Shown in pieces: positions 7,410-15,304 of a stretch of 16,406 bases of DNA. The notes beneath the pieces were generated by a model. That model made no database searches and was not told where the DNA came from. It saw only the letters and a program-made list of their open reading frames with translations. The position numbers and the translations under genes were made by a program. The number at the start of each line of letters is the position of its first letter. Within the stretch, counting starts at the first letter, position 1. The stretch is from Archaeoglobus_B sp964471215 (GTDB taxonomy: Archaea > Halobacteriota > Archaeoglobi > Archaeoglobales > Archaeoglobaceae): the NCBI GenBank assembly GCA_964471215.1, contig CAYYFC010000033.1:1-16406 (forward strand), written 5' to 3'.

Positions 7410-9289
7410 TCTTTCCGTTTTCGGCAATAGTAGGACATGAGAATGCTAAGTTAGCTTTGCTATGTGTTGCAATTAATCCGTTAATTGGTGGAGTATTGCT
7501 TAAGGGCGATAAAGGGACTGGAAAATCAACGATGGTCAGAGCTTTGGCGAACGTTTTGCCAGAAATTGAAGTTGTAGCAGATTGTCCATTCAACTGCAAT
7601 CCCTTAAATCCATTGGAGATGTGCGACAGTTGTTACAAAAGATACGAGAATCGTGAAGACTTACCTGTAGCAAAGAGGAAGATGAGGGTAGTGGATTTAC
7701 CGTTGAGTGTAACAATAGATAGGTTGGTTGGAACCGTGAATGTTGAAAAGTTTCTAAAGGAAGGAGTTAAGGCCTTACAGCCTGGAATACTCGCTGAGGC
7801 TAACAGAAACATCCTATACATCGACGAGGTTAATTTACTTGATGATTATATAGCAGATTCGCTTTTAGACTCGGCTGCGATGGGATGGAATGTCATAGAA
7901 AGAGAAGGTATTTCATTTAAGCATCCTGCCCGCTTCATTCTTGTCGGATCGATGAATCCAGAGGAAGGTGAACTAAGACCGCAAATTCTAGACAGATTTG
8001 GACTATGCGCCGAGGTAAGCGCACCAATGAATCCCGAAGATAGGATAGAAATTGTTAGGAGAGTTGAAAAGTTTCATGAGGATCCCATAGGATTCTACAA
8101 GAAATTCGAGAGTAAGGAAAAAGAGCTAACTGAAAAGATTGTCAAGGCAAAGGAGATACTGCCGAAAGTCGAGATAAGCGAAGATTTACTGAAGCTTTTA
8201 GCTGAGACAGTCATAAAACTGGGTATAAAAACAAACAGGGCTGAGATAGCTACAATAAAAACTGCCAAAGCAATAGCTGCGTTAAATGGAAGGAGGAAAG
8301 TTACACTTGATGACTTAGAGAAGGCAATGGAGCTAGCATTACCACACAGACTTAGAGATAAACCCTTTCAAAAGCCTCAGCCTCCAAAGCTGAAGCAGGA
8401 TGAAAATAATAAAGGGGATAACAAAAATCAAAATAAACGAGGACATGAGCACGAGCATATCTATAAACATGAAGGCAAAGATAGTAGAAATAAAGGAAAA
8501 GGATGCGAGCAAAACTTTCGTTCAAGCGAAGTAGATATCCCAAAAATAGAAAATGCTAGCTTAAAGGATGATCTCAATAGCTACCGATCATCGAGAGATT
8601 CAAGCGTTACGGTGATAAACCTCCCAAAAGGTATTCCAATCTCTTATGTATCACCTAAAGATGAGATTAGAGATGTAGACTTTTACAGCTCTATAGTTTG
8701 GGCTATTATGAGTGGTAAGACTCCTCCCATAAAGGTAGGTTTAAGTGACATTCGTGTAAGAGTTAGAAAGTCAAAAGCCCCAACTCTTTGGGTTCTTGTG
8801 TTAGATTCGAGTGGTAGTATGGCGATTCGGAAGAGGATAAGCGTTGCTAAGGGAATTGCTGAAAAGCTTGTTGAAAAGGGATATGTTAAAAAATCTAAGA
8901 TGGCTTTAATAGTTGCTAAAGGTAATCGTGCTGAGATTATTGTCTTCCCAACTAGAAATTACCTGAAAGTTATCGAAAGTATTGAGAACATTCCAACTGG
9001 TGGTAAAACTCCTCTGAGTTCAGCTCTTTACAACCTGCTACTACTGGCTAAGAGAGAGAAGATGAGGGAAAAATCGTTGAAGGTTAGGGCTTTTCTTATA
9101 ACAGATGGAAAGGCAAACGTTCCATTATTTGGCAAGAGAATTAAAGATGAGATATTCGAGCTTGCAAATAGGCTTAGGAGGTATAATATAGAATTGAATA
9201 TTTACGATACGAGGTTTGCAGGAGATATTGGTCTTTCATTCATTCCAATTTTGAAAGATGCCGCAAATGGAAGAGTTTACAGGGTTTAA
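7388..9289 (+). CDS. Fused ChlI/ChlD-type chelatase subunit (AAA+ ATPase plus VWA domain)
   Basis: A 633-residue motor subunit that would power metal transfer by the CobN-like partner through ATP hydrolysis. The AAA+ domain (about 1-330) has Walker A GDKGTGKST (40-48), Walker B ILYIDEVNLL (142-151) and GSMNPEEGELRPQILDRFGL (187-206). Inserted after Walker A are four cysteines, C66-x3-C70-x8-C79-x2-C82, a possible metal or Fe-S site. A hydrophilic linker (about 328-400) carries a histidine cluster, H353, H355, H357, H361. The VWA domain (about 465-633) keeps a complete MIDAS: D473-S-S-G-S477, T541 and T572-D573. The start lies inside the cobN end, with GGGTGA 7 bases upstream, so translation is coupled. 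ChlI and ChlD are separate proteins in chlorophyll synthesis; the fusion is usual for CobN-associated versions. Confidence 0.9.
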   Translation: MEPRKKLIFPFSAIVGHENAKLALLCVAINPLIGGVLLKGDKGTGKSTMVRALANVLPEIEVVADCPFNCNPLNPLEMCDSCYKRYENREDLPVAKRKMRVVDLPLSVTIDRLVGTVNVEKFLKEGVKALQPGILAEANRNILYIDEVNLLDDYIADSLLDSAAMGWNVIEREGISFKHPARFILVGSMNPEEGELRPQILDRFGLCAEVSAPMNPEDRIEIVRRVEKFHEDPIGFYKKFESKEKELTEKIVKAKEILPKVEISEDLLKLLAETVIKLGIKTNRAEIATIKTAKAIAALNGRRKVTLDDLEKAMELALPHRLRDKPFQKPQPPKLKQDENNKGDNKNQNKRGHEHEHIYKHEGKDSRNKGKGCEQNFRSSEVDIPKIENASLKDDLNSYRSSRDSSVTVINLPKGIPISYVSPKDEIRDVDFYSSIVWAIMSGKTPPIKVGLSDIRVRVRKSKAPTLWVLVLDSSGSMAIRKRISVAKGIAEKLVEKGYVKKSKMALIVAKGNRAEIIVFPTRNYLKVIESIENIPTGGKTPLSSALYNLLLLAKREKMREKSLKVRAFLITDGKANVPLFGKRIKDEIFELANRLRRYNIELNIYDTRFAGDIGLSFIPILKDAANGRVYRV

Positions 9290-9852
9290 CTGTCTCTTTA
9301 GTAACAACTACCTCTCTAACTGATATCAGTAATAATATATATAATTAAAATTATATTTATATGTTTATATATCTATTATGTAAGTATAACCACTTCGTCG
9401 ATAAGGAGTTTGGTATAAAAATGCTTTCAAAAGAAAAGGTCTTGCTTACAAAAATGAAACTTTTAGAAAAAGAAATACAGTAAAATGATTCTATTCATTG
9501 TTTAAATCAAGAATAAAAAGATTTTATAATAGATTTCTAAAAAATAAAGTTCAATTTAGATCTACGTTGAACTAGATAAAATCATTCACTTTATTATATA
9601 ATTTAATAAATTGCTATTATAAAAATATAATATTTTGACAGTCTCAGCACTTATACCTTGATAATCTTGTAGAAACCAATGAGCAAATGTAAGAATAATT
9701 CCTTAAAAGAGACACTGCCGCAAGATAAATCATTGCAACACTAATAACTTAATGAGATTCCTACTATTCTCTTTCAAAGAATAATAAATAAACACGTTTT
9801 GACTCTGAATTCTTCTAACTAAACATCTTTCAGTTTAAGCAGGTGATAAAGT

Positions 9853-9888
9853 ATGAATCGCCTTGCAAAACACTTTCAGATTTTATAA
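9853..9888 (+). pseudogene. Eleven-codon frame behind a strong ribosome binding site, possible beheaded gene
   Basis: AGGTGAT at 9841-9847 is a near-ideal archaeal ribosome binding site, 5 bases before ATG 9853, but the frame (MNRLAKHFQIL) stops after eleven codons. In the overlapping frame, from 9863, the sequence reads QNTFRFYKYYT, vaguely like the TnpB start (TFKFRLYPT). The simplest reading is the surviving start of a gene whose body was deleted or shifted. A short leader peptide is an alternative. Confidence 0.25.
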
Positions 9889-9949
9889 ATACTATACATT
9901 TATATTTATATTTTTAATTAATAAAGTATCGAAACATCACAGTTTTAAG

Positions 9950-10080
9950 CTGGATGTGATAGAGCTGAGAACATGGTGTTTTCCTTCTCCGACAAGGGTT
10001 ATTACAAGAGGAGACGAGATTTATAATTTACCTCCCTACGAGGGAGGAGTTGAGGTTAGTGTATCCCAAGGCGAATGTTA
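9950..10080 (+). mobile_element. Possible decayed right end of an IS200/IS605-type element
   Basis: A perfect hairpin, CCTCCC-TACGA-GGGAGG (10031-10047), is followed by AAGGCGAATGTTAGC, loosely resembling the AGGGCGAGGATGTCA type ends of IS605-family elements. An open frame reading into the hairpin ends NLPPYEGGVEVSVSQGEC (stop at 10079-10081), like the variable tails that TnpB proteins run into their right-end hairpins. No tnpB catalytic motifs remain. The match is from memory of such ends and could be coincidental. Confidence 0.3.
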
Positions 10081-10209
10081 GCTCATAGACATCCCTGAAC
10101 TTCTAGTAATCCTATATTTGGATTTTAACCATTAAGAAATATATTACTTTAAATATATTTTTAGAAGATTCTAATCAACATCGATTAGTTTTTAGCATTT
10201 TTATAAAAT

Positions 10210-11169
10210 TTAATATTCTCTAGTGACTAAGTAGTCTGCTATAGCCTTTAATAAATCTTTAGCATCTGAATCTGGCAATGCATTTAAATACGATTTTCCT
10301 TTTTCTACGAATTCTTTAGCCTTCTTTGATGCATATTCTATTGCACCACAATCCTCTAATTTCTTAACTGCCTTCTCTATTTCCTCTTTCTTAGCCTTTT
10401 TCTTACCAAATATCTCTATCTTCACACCCATTTCCATTGCTTTTAAGATGACCAATGTCTTTTTTCCCTCAACTAGGTCGCTACCCCAATCCTTACCGAT
10501 CTTGTCTTTACCAATTAAATCTAGCACATCGTCATGTATTTGAAATCCAATTCCACAATAAAATCCAAAATTCCATAACGGTTCTATAAATCTTTTTTCA
10601 TTAAATAAAACAGCAGGAATCGAGCATGAACAGGCAATCAAGACCGCTGTCTTTTTCTCAACCATTCTTAAGTATTCTTCTTCACTTATATAGTCTCTTT
10701 TTTCAAAACTCAAATCCAAATACTGACCTTCACAAATCTTAATACATACATCTGCAAGCATCTCAACAGCTTTAACTATGTTTTTACTGTCAACATCGCA
10801 TCTGGCCAGAATCTTAAAGGCTTCAGCGAAAAGTGTATCACCAGCGAGTATTGCTATAGGCTCACCGTACAGCTTATGAACTGTAGGAACCCCTCTTCTC
10901 ATCTCATCCCTATCCATTATATCATCATGAATAAGAGTGAAGTTGTGAATAGTCTCTATTGCAATAGCCGATGGTAGTATTCTTCTCCAATCTCTTCCAA
11001 TTGCTTCAGCTGAAATTAGAGTTAAAACCGGTCTTAGTCTTTTTCCTCCAGCCTTTATTAAATGCCTTGAAGCAATATATAACGTCTCTGGATCTTTTAT
11101 AGGTAATAATTCATTTATTGCTTTATTTATTTCCTCAGCTCTCCTCTTAATTTCCTCCTTTATATCCAT
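10210..11169 (-). CDS. idsA: Geranylgeranyl diphosphate synthase (short-chain trans-prenyltransferase)
   Basis: Condenses IPP with allylic diphosphates to build GGPP, the C20 precursor of archaeal ether lipids. At 319 residues it has the usual length. The first aspartate-rich motif is D82-D83-I-M-D86, followed by the conserved RR; the second is D213-D214-V-L-D217. GGKRLRP (41-47) is the IPP-binding region. Phe77 sits five residues before the first motif, as in Sulfolobus GGPP synthase where that residue limits the chain to C20, so GGPP is the expected product. I chose ATG 11169 over the GTG at 11178 because the ribosome binding site AAGGTGA lies 5 bases before the ATG and covers the GTG. The site also overlaps the fni stop, 5 bases upstream of this start, so the pair is translationally coupled. 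Confidence 0.93.
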   Translation of the reverse strand: MDIKEEIKRRAEEINKAINELLPIKDPETLYIASRHLIKAGGKRLRPVLTLISAEAIGRDWRRILPSAIAIETIHNFTLIHDDIMDRDEMRRGVPTVHKLYGEPIAILAGDTLFAEAFKILARCDVDSKNIVKAVEMLADVCIKICEGQYLDLSFEKRDYISEEEYLRMVEKKTAVLIACSCSIPAVLFNEKRFIEPLWNFGFYCGIGFQIHDDVLDLIGKDKIGKDWGSDLVEGKKTLVILKAMEMGVKIEIFGKKKAKKEEIEKAVKKLEDCGAIEYASKKAKEFVEKGKSYLNALPDSDAKDLLKAIADYLVTREY

Positions 11170-11174
11170 ACACT

Positions 11175-12239
11175 TCACCTTCTCTTACAAAACTCCAAAA
11201 CGTCGTAACCTCTAATTTCCAACCAATCCTTAAAATCACCTTTTATAAATATTCTCACGTTTTTTAAATCATAAACATGCTTACATCCAGTTAAAAACAT
11301 CGAAATTCTTAAACCCTCTATATAATATTCGAGTAACTCCTTAACTGCATTAGCATTCTTCACAGCTCTCTTTAAAAAGGGCAACGCAGAACTACCAAGT
11401 TTTGCACCTAATGCAATTGATTTGGCAAGATCTAAACCATTTCTAATCCCTCCAGTAGCAATGACTGGAAGAACATCATAGCATTCAGCTATGCAAAATG
11501 CAGTTGGAATTCCCCAATCCTTAAAATTGAATCCTAGATCTCTTTTTATTCCCTTACTCCTATAAGCTTCGACTACACTCCAACTAGTTCCACCTTTTCC
11601 TCCAACATCTATTGCAGAAACTCCAACCGATTTAAGTCTTAAGGCAATCTCCCTGGAAATTCCTGCTCCGGTTTCCTTAACTATTACTGGAACCTTAATT
11701 GAAGAGCAAATCTCTTCTAGAACTGAAAAGCAACCCTTTGCATTTAAATCACCTTCCGGCTGAATGACTTCCTGTAAATAGTTTAAATGAATGGCAATTG
11801 CATCCGCATCAATCATTTCAATTGCCTTTTCAACAAATTCTATTCCATGCTTTAAGACCTGAGGCATTCCGATATTGGCATATATGAACGCATTTGGTGC
11901 ATAATCCCTAACAACTGTAAAACTATCCATAAGACTTCTATTCTCGATCCCAGCCCTCTGACTTCCAACACCCATTCCCAATCCGAGTTCTTCAATTGCA
12001 ATTGCAAGGTTTTTGTTTATCTCTTTTGCTTCGGGATGACCACCTGTCATCGAGGCTATTATAAACGGTGCGGATAGCTTTTTTTTAAAAAATTCAACCT
12101 CTGTATTTATTTCATCAAAATCTATTTCGGGTATTGCCTTATGGATAAGCACAACGTCTTCAAATCCCGTATAATCTGACTCAACATTCCTTTCCAGACA
12201 GATCCTTATATGTTCGAGCTTCCTGTCCGAAGTCCTCAT
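11175..12239 (-). CDS. fni: Type 2 isopentenyl-diphosphate delta-isomerase (FMN-dependent)
   Basis: Interconverts IPP and DMAPP using reduced FMN and Mg2+, giving the prenyltransferase next door both substrates. The 354-residue TIM-barrel protein has all family motifs: RKLEHI (6-11, substrate binding), MTGGH (64-68), GSQR (92-95), HLNYLQE (151-157, with the catalytic-region Gln and Glu), VKETGAG (187-193), GGKGGTSW (213-220) and the phosphate/FMN loop ATGGIRNG (261-268). Length is typical. It is the first gene of a two-gene operon with idsA, and that order is common in archaea. The start ATG 12239 has a modest GGGTG ribosome site 5 bases before it. The 0.5 kb upstream separates it from divergent hmgA. 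Confidence 0.95.
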   Translation of the reverse strand: MRTSDRKLEHIRICLERNVESDYTGFEDVVLIHKAIPEIDFDEINTEVEFFKKKLSAPFIIASMTGGHPEAKEINKNLAIAIEELGLGMGVGSQRAGIENRSLMDSFTVVRDYAPNAFIYANIGMPQVLKHGIEFVEKAIEMIDADAIAIHLNYLQEVIQPEGDLNAKGCFSVLEEICSSIKVPVIVKETGAGISREIALRLKSVGVSAIDVGGKGGTSWSVVEAYRSKGIKRDLGFNFKDWGIPTAFCIAECYDVLPVIATGGIRNGLDLAKSIALGAKLGSSALPFLKRAVKNANAVKELLEYYIEGLRISMFLTGCKHVYDLKNVRIFIKGDFKDWLEIRGYDVLEFCKRR

Positions 12240-12776
12240 TCAAACACCCACATTTTATGGATTAATCTTTAGAAATACTTATCTATTTTAAAGATTTCTT
12301 ATAGATCTTTAAGTTTTATCCATATCCTTATAAAAATCCGATATCGGTTAAACTCAGAACTTCAAATTCAAATTCTGGATTTATAGCTCTATCTATTTCA
12401 TTTTAATCTTTAAAGCGTACAAATTCAATTTGGATGATAATACTGGGCATGAAGGTAAAATGCATTGGATAAACATTTGAATTTGCAATAAAAACTTTTT
12501 AGATCTTGCTGATTTAAAGATTTGCAGAAAATGGAACTTTTATGGTTTATTTGAGCTTGAATAAATCCGAAAACTTAAGAAAAGCTTATTCGATGAATCG
12601 GGATGGATAACTCCTTGTATGTATCGTCTGAGATGATCAGAATGAATCTTAAGTTAAGCGAAATAGATGTAAGCCGTTTAAATTTTTTTAAAAAAAAAAC
12701 ATAGTTCTAATCCTATGCGTTGCGATTATACCTGATTCCCGATCGTTTTCAAATCAAGGAAATTACATAGCTTTTT
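12240..12776. other. 537-base divergent regulatory region between fni and hmgA, with a repeated octamer
   Basis: No gene found. The octamer AATCTTTA or its complement TAAAGATT occurs four times (12264-12271, 12289-12296, 12405-12412, 12515-12522). The first two form an inverted pair with a 17-base loop. A perfect dyad CAAATT-C-AATTTG lies at 12420-12432. A T-tract followed by an A-tract near 12684-12702 should be bent or easily melted. The region is long for an archaeal divergent promoter and probably controls one or both isoprenoid operons. Confidence 0.45.
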
Positions 12777-12780
12777 ATGC
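12771..12780 (+). promoter_or_regulatory. TATA box of hmgA
   Basis: CTTTTTATGC is centred about 25 bases before ATG 12801, giving a predicted leaderless transcript. An in-frame upstream ATG at 12777 lies inside this box and so cannot be transcribed from it. Confidence 0.45.
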
Positions 12781-12800
12781 ATTCGGTTATATTCTGTGTT

Positions 12801-14072
12801 ATGAAGACATCCCGTATAAGTGGATTTTACAAGCTGACACCCGATGAGAGGTTGAGGATAGTTGCTGAATTTTCAGATCTGAGCGAAGAGGAGACAGAAT
12901 TGATAAAGAAAACGGCATCTCTACCTCTTGAAGTCGCGGACAGGATGATAGAAAACGTAATCGGAACTTTTGAGCTTCCGCTCGGAATTGCGACAAATTT
13001 CCTGATAGACGGAAAGGATTATCTCATCCCCATGGTAATCGAAGAACCGAGTGTTGTGGCAGCTGCAAGCCACGGTGCTAAGATAGCAAGAGTGAAAGGA
13101 GGTTTTAAGACTGATTACAGCGGTTCGATAATGATAGGTCAGATCCAGGTTCTGACGAAAAATCCTTATTCCGCCAAATTCGAGGTTTTAAAGCATAAGG
13201 ACGAGATAATTGAAAAGGCGAACGAAATAGAGTCTTCGATAATAAAGCTTGGAGGAGGTTGCAAGGATATAAATGTGAGAGTTATAGATTCAAAAAAGCC
13301 CATGCTGATAGTTAACCTTTTAATAGATGTAAAGGATGCGATGGGTGCAAATTTCGTAAATTCTGTCTGTGAGAGAATAGCACCATTTATATCGAAGATT
13401 ACAAATGGCAGAGTTTTACTGAGAATTCTATCAAATCTCTCGATATACAGAATGGCTTATGCAAGAGCTGTTTTCGATAAAAAAGCAGTTGGAGGGGAGG
13501 ATGTTGTAGAGGCTATAATAGATGCATATGAGTTCGCAAGAGCCGATATATTCAGGTGCGCTACGCATAACAAGGGGATAATGAACGGCGTATGTGCGGT
13601 TTTGATAGCAACTGGAAACGATTTTAGAGCTGTTGAGGCAGGATGTCATGCTTATTCAGCCATGCACGGATACAAGCCATTAACTCATTACGAGGTAAAC
13701 GAAGACGGAGATCTAGTTGGGTACATAGAGCTTCCAATGGCCGTTGGAACCGTAGGGGGCAGCATAAAGGCAAATCCTCTGGCAAGGATATGCCTTAAGA
13801 TACTGGGTGTGAAGAGTTCTGAGGAGCTTGCAAGGGTTATAGCGGCAGTCGGTCTTGCCCAGAACTTTGCCGCTTTAAGGGCTCTTGCAACCGAAGGAAT
13901 TCAGAGGGGTCACATGGAATTGCATGCAAGAAGTCTTGCTTTAGCTGTCGGTGCAAAGGGTGAGGAGGTGGACATAGTAGTGGACGAGATGTTGAAATCG
14001 GGTAAAATCGGTATGAGCAAGGCAAGAGAGATTCTTGAAAGGATAAGAAGAGAAAAACACTGTAATAACTAG
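12801..14072 (+). CDS. hmgA: HMG-CoA reductase, class II (bacterial type)
   Basis: Reduces HMG-CoA to mevalonate, the committed step of the archaeal lipid pathway. The sequence is class II, like Pseudomonas mevalonii and the Archaeoglobus and Thermoplasmatales enzymes, and unlike the class I enzyme of most archaea. That indicates ancient acquisition from bacteria. Catalytic residues are present: the Glu in IEEPS (81-82), K258 in HNKGIMNG, D274 in TGNDFRA and H371 in QRGHM. DAMGANFVN marks the nucleotide-binding region. At 423 residues from ATG 12801 the length is normal. I prefer this start to the in-frame ATG at 12777 because the latter falls within the TATA box and adds an atypical hydrophobic octapeptide. 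No ribosome binding site precedes either start. It converges on the DUF1464 gene. Confidence 0.95.
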   Translation: MKTSRISGFYKLTPDERLRIVAEFSDLSEEETELIKKTASLPLEVADRMIENVIGTFELPLGIATNFLIDGKDYLIPMVIEEPSVVAAASHGAKIARVKGGFKTDYSGSIMIGQIQVLTKNPYSAKFEVLKHKDEIIEKANEIESSIIKLGGGCKDINVRVIDSKKPMLIVNLLIDVKDAMGANFVNSVCERIAPFISKITNGRVLLRILSNLSIYRMAYARAVFDKKAVGGEDVVEAIIDAYEFARADIFRCATHNKGIMNGVCAVLIATGNDFRAVEAGCHAYSAMHGYKPLTHYEVNEDGDLVGYIELPMAVGTVGGSIKANPLARICLKILGVKSSEELARVIAAVGLAQNFAALRALATEGIQRGHMELHARSLALAVGAKGEEVDIVVDEMLKSGKIGMSKAREILERIRREKHCNN

Positions 14073-14112
14073 GTTTTCTTAATAATTTCGAAATAAATCT
14101 GAACATCAGGCA
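14073..14112. terminator. Short convergent gap, likely terminator for hmgA
   Basis: Only 40 bases separate the convergent stops of hmgA and the DUF1464 gene. The gap opens with GGTTTTCTTAATAATTTCG, a T-rich stretch suitable for archaeal termination on the plus strand. No hairpin is evident. Confidence 0.3.
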
Positions 14113-15144
14113 TCAAATCCTTATCCTTAGATGTCTTCTGAAATCAGATGTGATATAATCGAGAATTGTTCCTCCAGCATTTCTTATCTCCAGCCATTCG
14201 ACTATTTCCCTGAAAATTCCATCTGCGAGACCATTGGCTATTATGCATGCACCCTGAGCCGATTGCTTCCCAACTCCGAATCCGTTAAGCATTAAGGCAT
14301 CAAGCCCTGAATAATCCAGGAATTCTTCGTAAAATCTTTCAAAAAATCTTCCCGATAGAACTACGATGTATTCGTCATCTAAAGACACACTTATAGCCCT
14401 TATACCCTTTAATATATATTCGAAAAGCCATTTCAATGCGAAATCGGGTATTTCTTCGATTCTATCAGTATGTATCCCTATATCTTTTAGATAACTACTT
14501 ATACCTCCTTTAAAGAGTAAATCCTTGGAGAAAACATCGAGCAAATACGCCAGCTCTCCATCTATTGCCCCGATAGATGAGAATGATGGAAAACCAGATG
14601 TCCCGCCAATCCCGTCAACAACCTTTCCATTTTTGACGGCTATGAAAGAATTGAAACCGTAACCAGCTTCAACAAGTACGAAGTTCTGATCACGGTAATC
14701 TATTCCGCTTTTTTTTAACTGAAAGAGTGCAAGGGCTACCGAGCAGAGCTTGTCCGATGTACCCATGTCTATCCTGTTTATCTTTCTGTAATCCGGAACT
14801 GTTTTAAGATGTATTACAGCAGGTATCGTGAATGCCTTACTACCTATGGGATCCCTTCTGAATGCTTCCATTATCTTCCTTACCCCCAGAACAGACCTGT
14901 CAAGGTTTAATGTCATAAGGAAGAGATCCTCATCGTTTAAATCCGAAAAACTCTTTACAGGAAGACCGTATCCTGAAATTCCTGCAATTACATCAGGATT
15001 CAATTCTTTAACAGTTTCTAAGAGAATTTCAGGTCTTTTTCCGATTTCTCTTGTTTTGAACTCCTTTACAACATATGGTCTTTCATCCTTCAGCGAGAAA
15101 ATACCAATGGACATTGTACCAACATCTATCCCGACAGATATCAT
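14113..15144 (-). CDS. DUF1464 family protein, predicted ASKHA-fold small-molecule kinase
   Basis: A 343-residue protein of the archaeal DUF1464 family (catalogued as a predicted butyrate kinase). Members are largely uncharacterised and belong to the acetate/sugar kinase-Hsp70 superfamily. The N-terminal phosphate-binding loop VGIDVGTMSIGIFSL (4-18) is clear. A second loop lies around VLVEAGYGFNSFIAV and GGTSG, and an adenosine-type motif is likely at VVLSGRFF. It therefore probably binds ATP and phosphorylates an acid or alcohol, but the substrate is unknown. It is convergent with hmgA and divergent from the recombinase gene, so no operon helps. A mevalonate-related role is tempting from position but unsupported. 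The start ATG 15144 has no ribosome binding site, and a weak TATA-like element at 15162-15171 would give a leaderless or nearly leaderless mRNA. Confidence 0.8.
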   Translation of the reverse strand: MISVGIDVGTMSIGIFSLKDERPYVVKEFKTREIGKRPEILLETVKELNPDVIAGISGYGLPVKSFSDLNDEDLFLMTLNLDRSVLGVRKIMEAFRRDPIGSKAFTIPAVIHLKTVPDYRKINRIDMGTSDKLCSVALALFQLKKSGIDYRDQNFVLVEAGYGFNSFIAVKNGKVVDGIGGTSGFPSFSSIGAIDGELAYLLDVFSKDLLFKGGISSYLKDIGIHTDRIEEIPDFALKWLFEYILKGIRAISVSLDDEYIVVLSGRFFERFYEEFLDYSGLDALMLNGFGVGKQSAQGACIIANGLADGIFREIVEWLEIRNAGGTILDYITSDFRRHLRIRI

Positions 15145-15276
15145 CTAAACGATTCTGAACATTTGCATAAGAAGGAATTGGACAATAAAATTATAAATTT
15201 TCAAATATAAAAACATGAATTGAGAAAAAGCCCCCTTTTTGCAAACAGTTGAAAAAGAATACTTAGTGATAATATA

Positions 15277-15286
15277 TTTATACTTA
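15277..15286 (+). promoter_or_regulatory. TATA box of the serine recombinase gene
   Basis: TTTATACTTA centred about 24 bases before ATG 15305 predicts a leaderless transcript and supports that start over an upstream TTG at 15239, which would lie before the promoter. Confidence 0.45.
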
Positions 15287-15304
15287 AATTGGGATATTTA
15301 TTCA

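Larger units (their letters stand above)
9290..10209. other. 920-base AT-rich gap without a complete gene
   Basis: No frame here looks like a full gene. A 40-codon frame at 9361-9483 (plus, ATG) has TATA-like sequence before it but no recognisable product. Visible structure includes an inverted pair AGTTCAA/TTGAACT (9548-9554, 9567-9573) nested in AATGATT/AATCATT (9484-9490, 9580-9586), and a distant inverted nonamer TGTCTCTTT/AAAGAGACA (9291-9299, 9706-9714). The right part has a tiny frame with a strong ribosome site and a possible insertion-sequence remnant, listed separately. The region probably holds the chelatase operon terminator and mobile-element debris. Confidence 0.5.

Noticed and set aside
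9361..9483. 40-codon plus-strand frame (MFIYLLCKYNHFV...) in the AT-rich gap
   Set aside because: No ribosome binding site at its ATG, no known similarity, and frames of this length are expected by chance.
9291..9714. Inverted nonamer TGTCTCTTT/AAAGAGACA as terminal repeats of a 424-base element
   Set aside because: Similarity does not extend beyond nine bases, no target duplication flanks it, and no transposase remnant lies inside.
12600..12660. C/D box guide RNA suggested by CTGAGATGATCAG near 12629
   Set aside because: Boxes and spacing do not match the C-D'-C'-D layout, and no terminal stem is seen.
12777..12800. Upstream in-frame ATG that would lengthen hmgA by eight residues
   Set aside because: It lies inside the likely TATA box, has no ribosome site, and the added residues are not typical of the family.
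15239..15304. TTG start giving a 239-residue recombinase
   Set aside because: The start precedes the TATA box, and the extra 22 residues do not resemble a recombinase N-terminus; ATG 15305 has correct promoter spacing.
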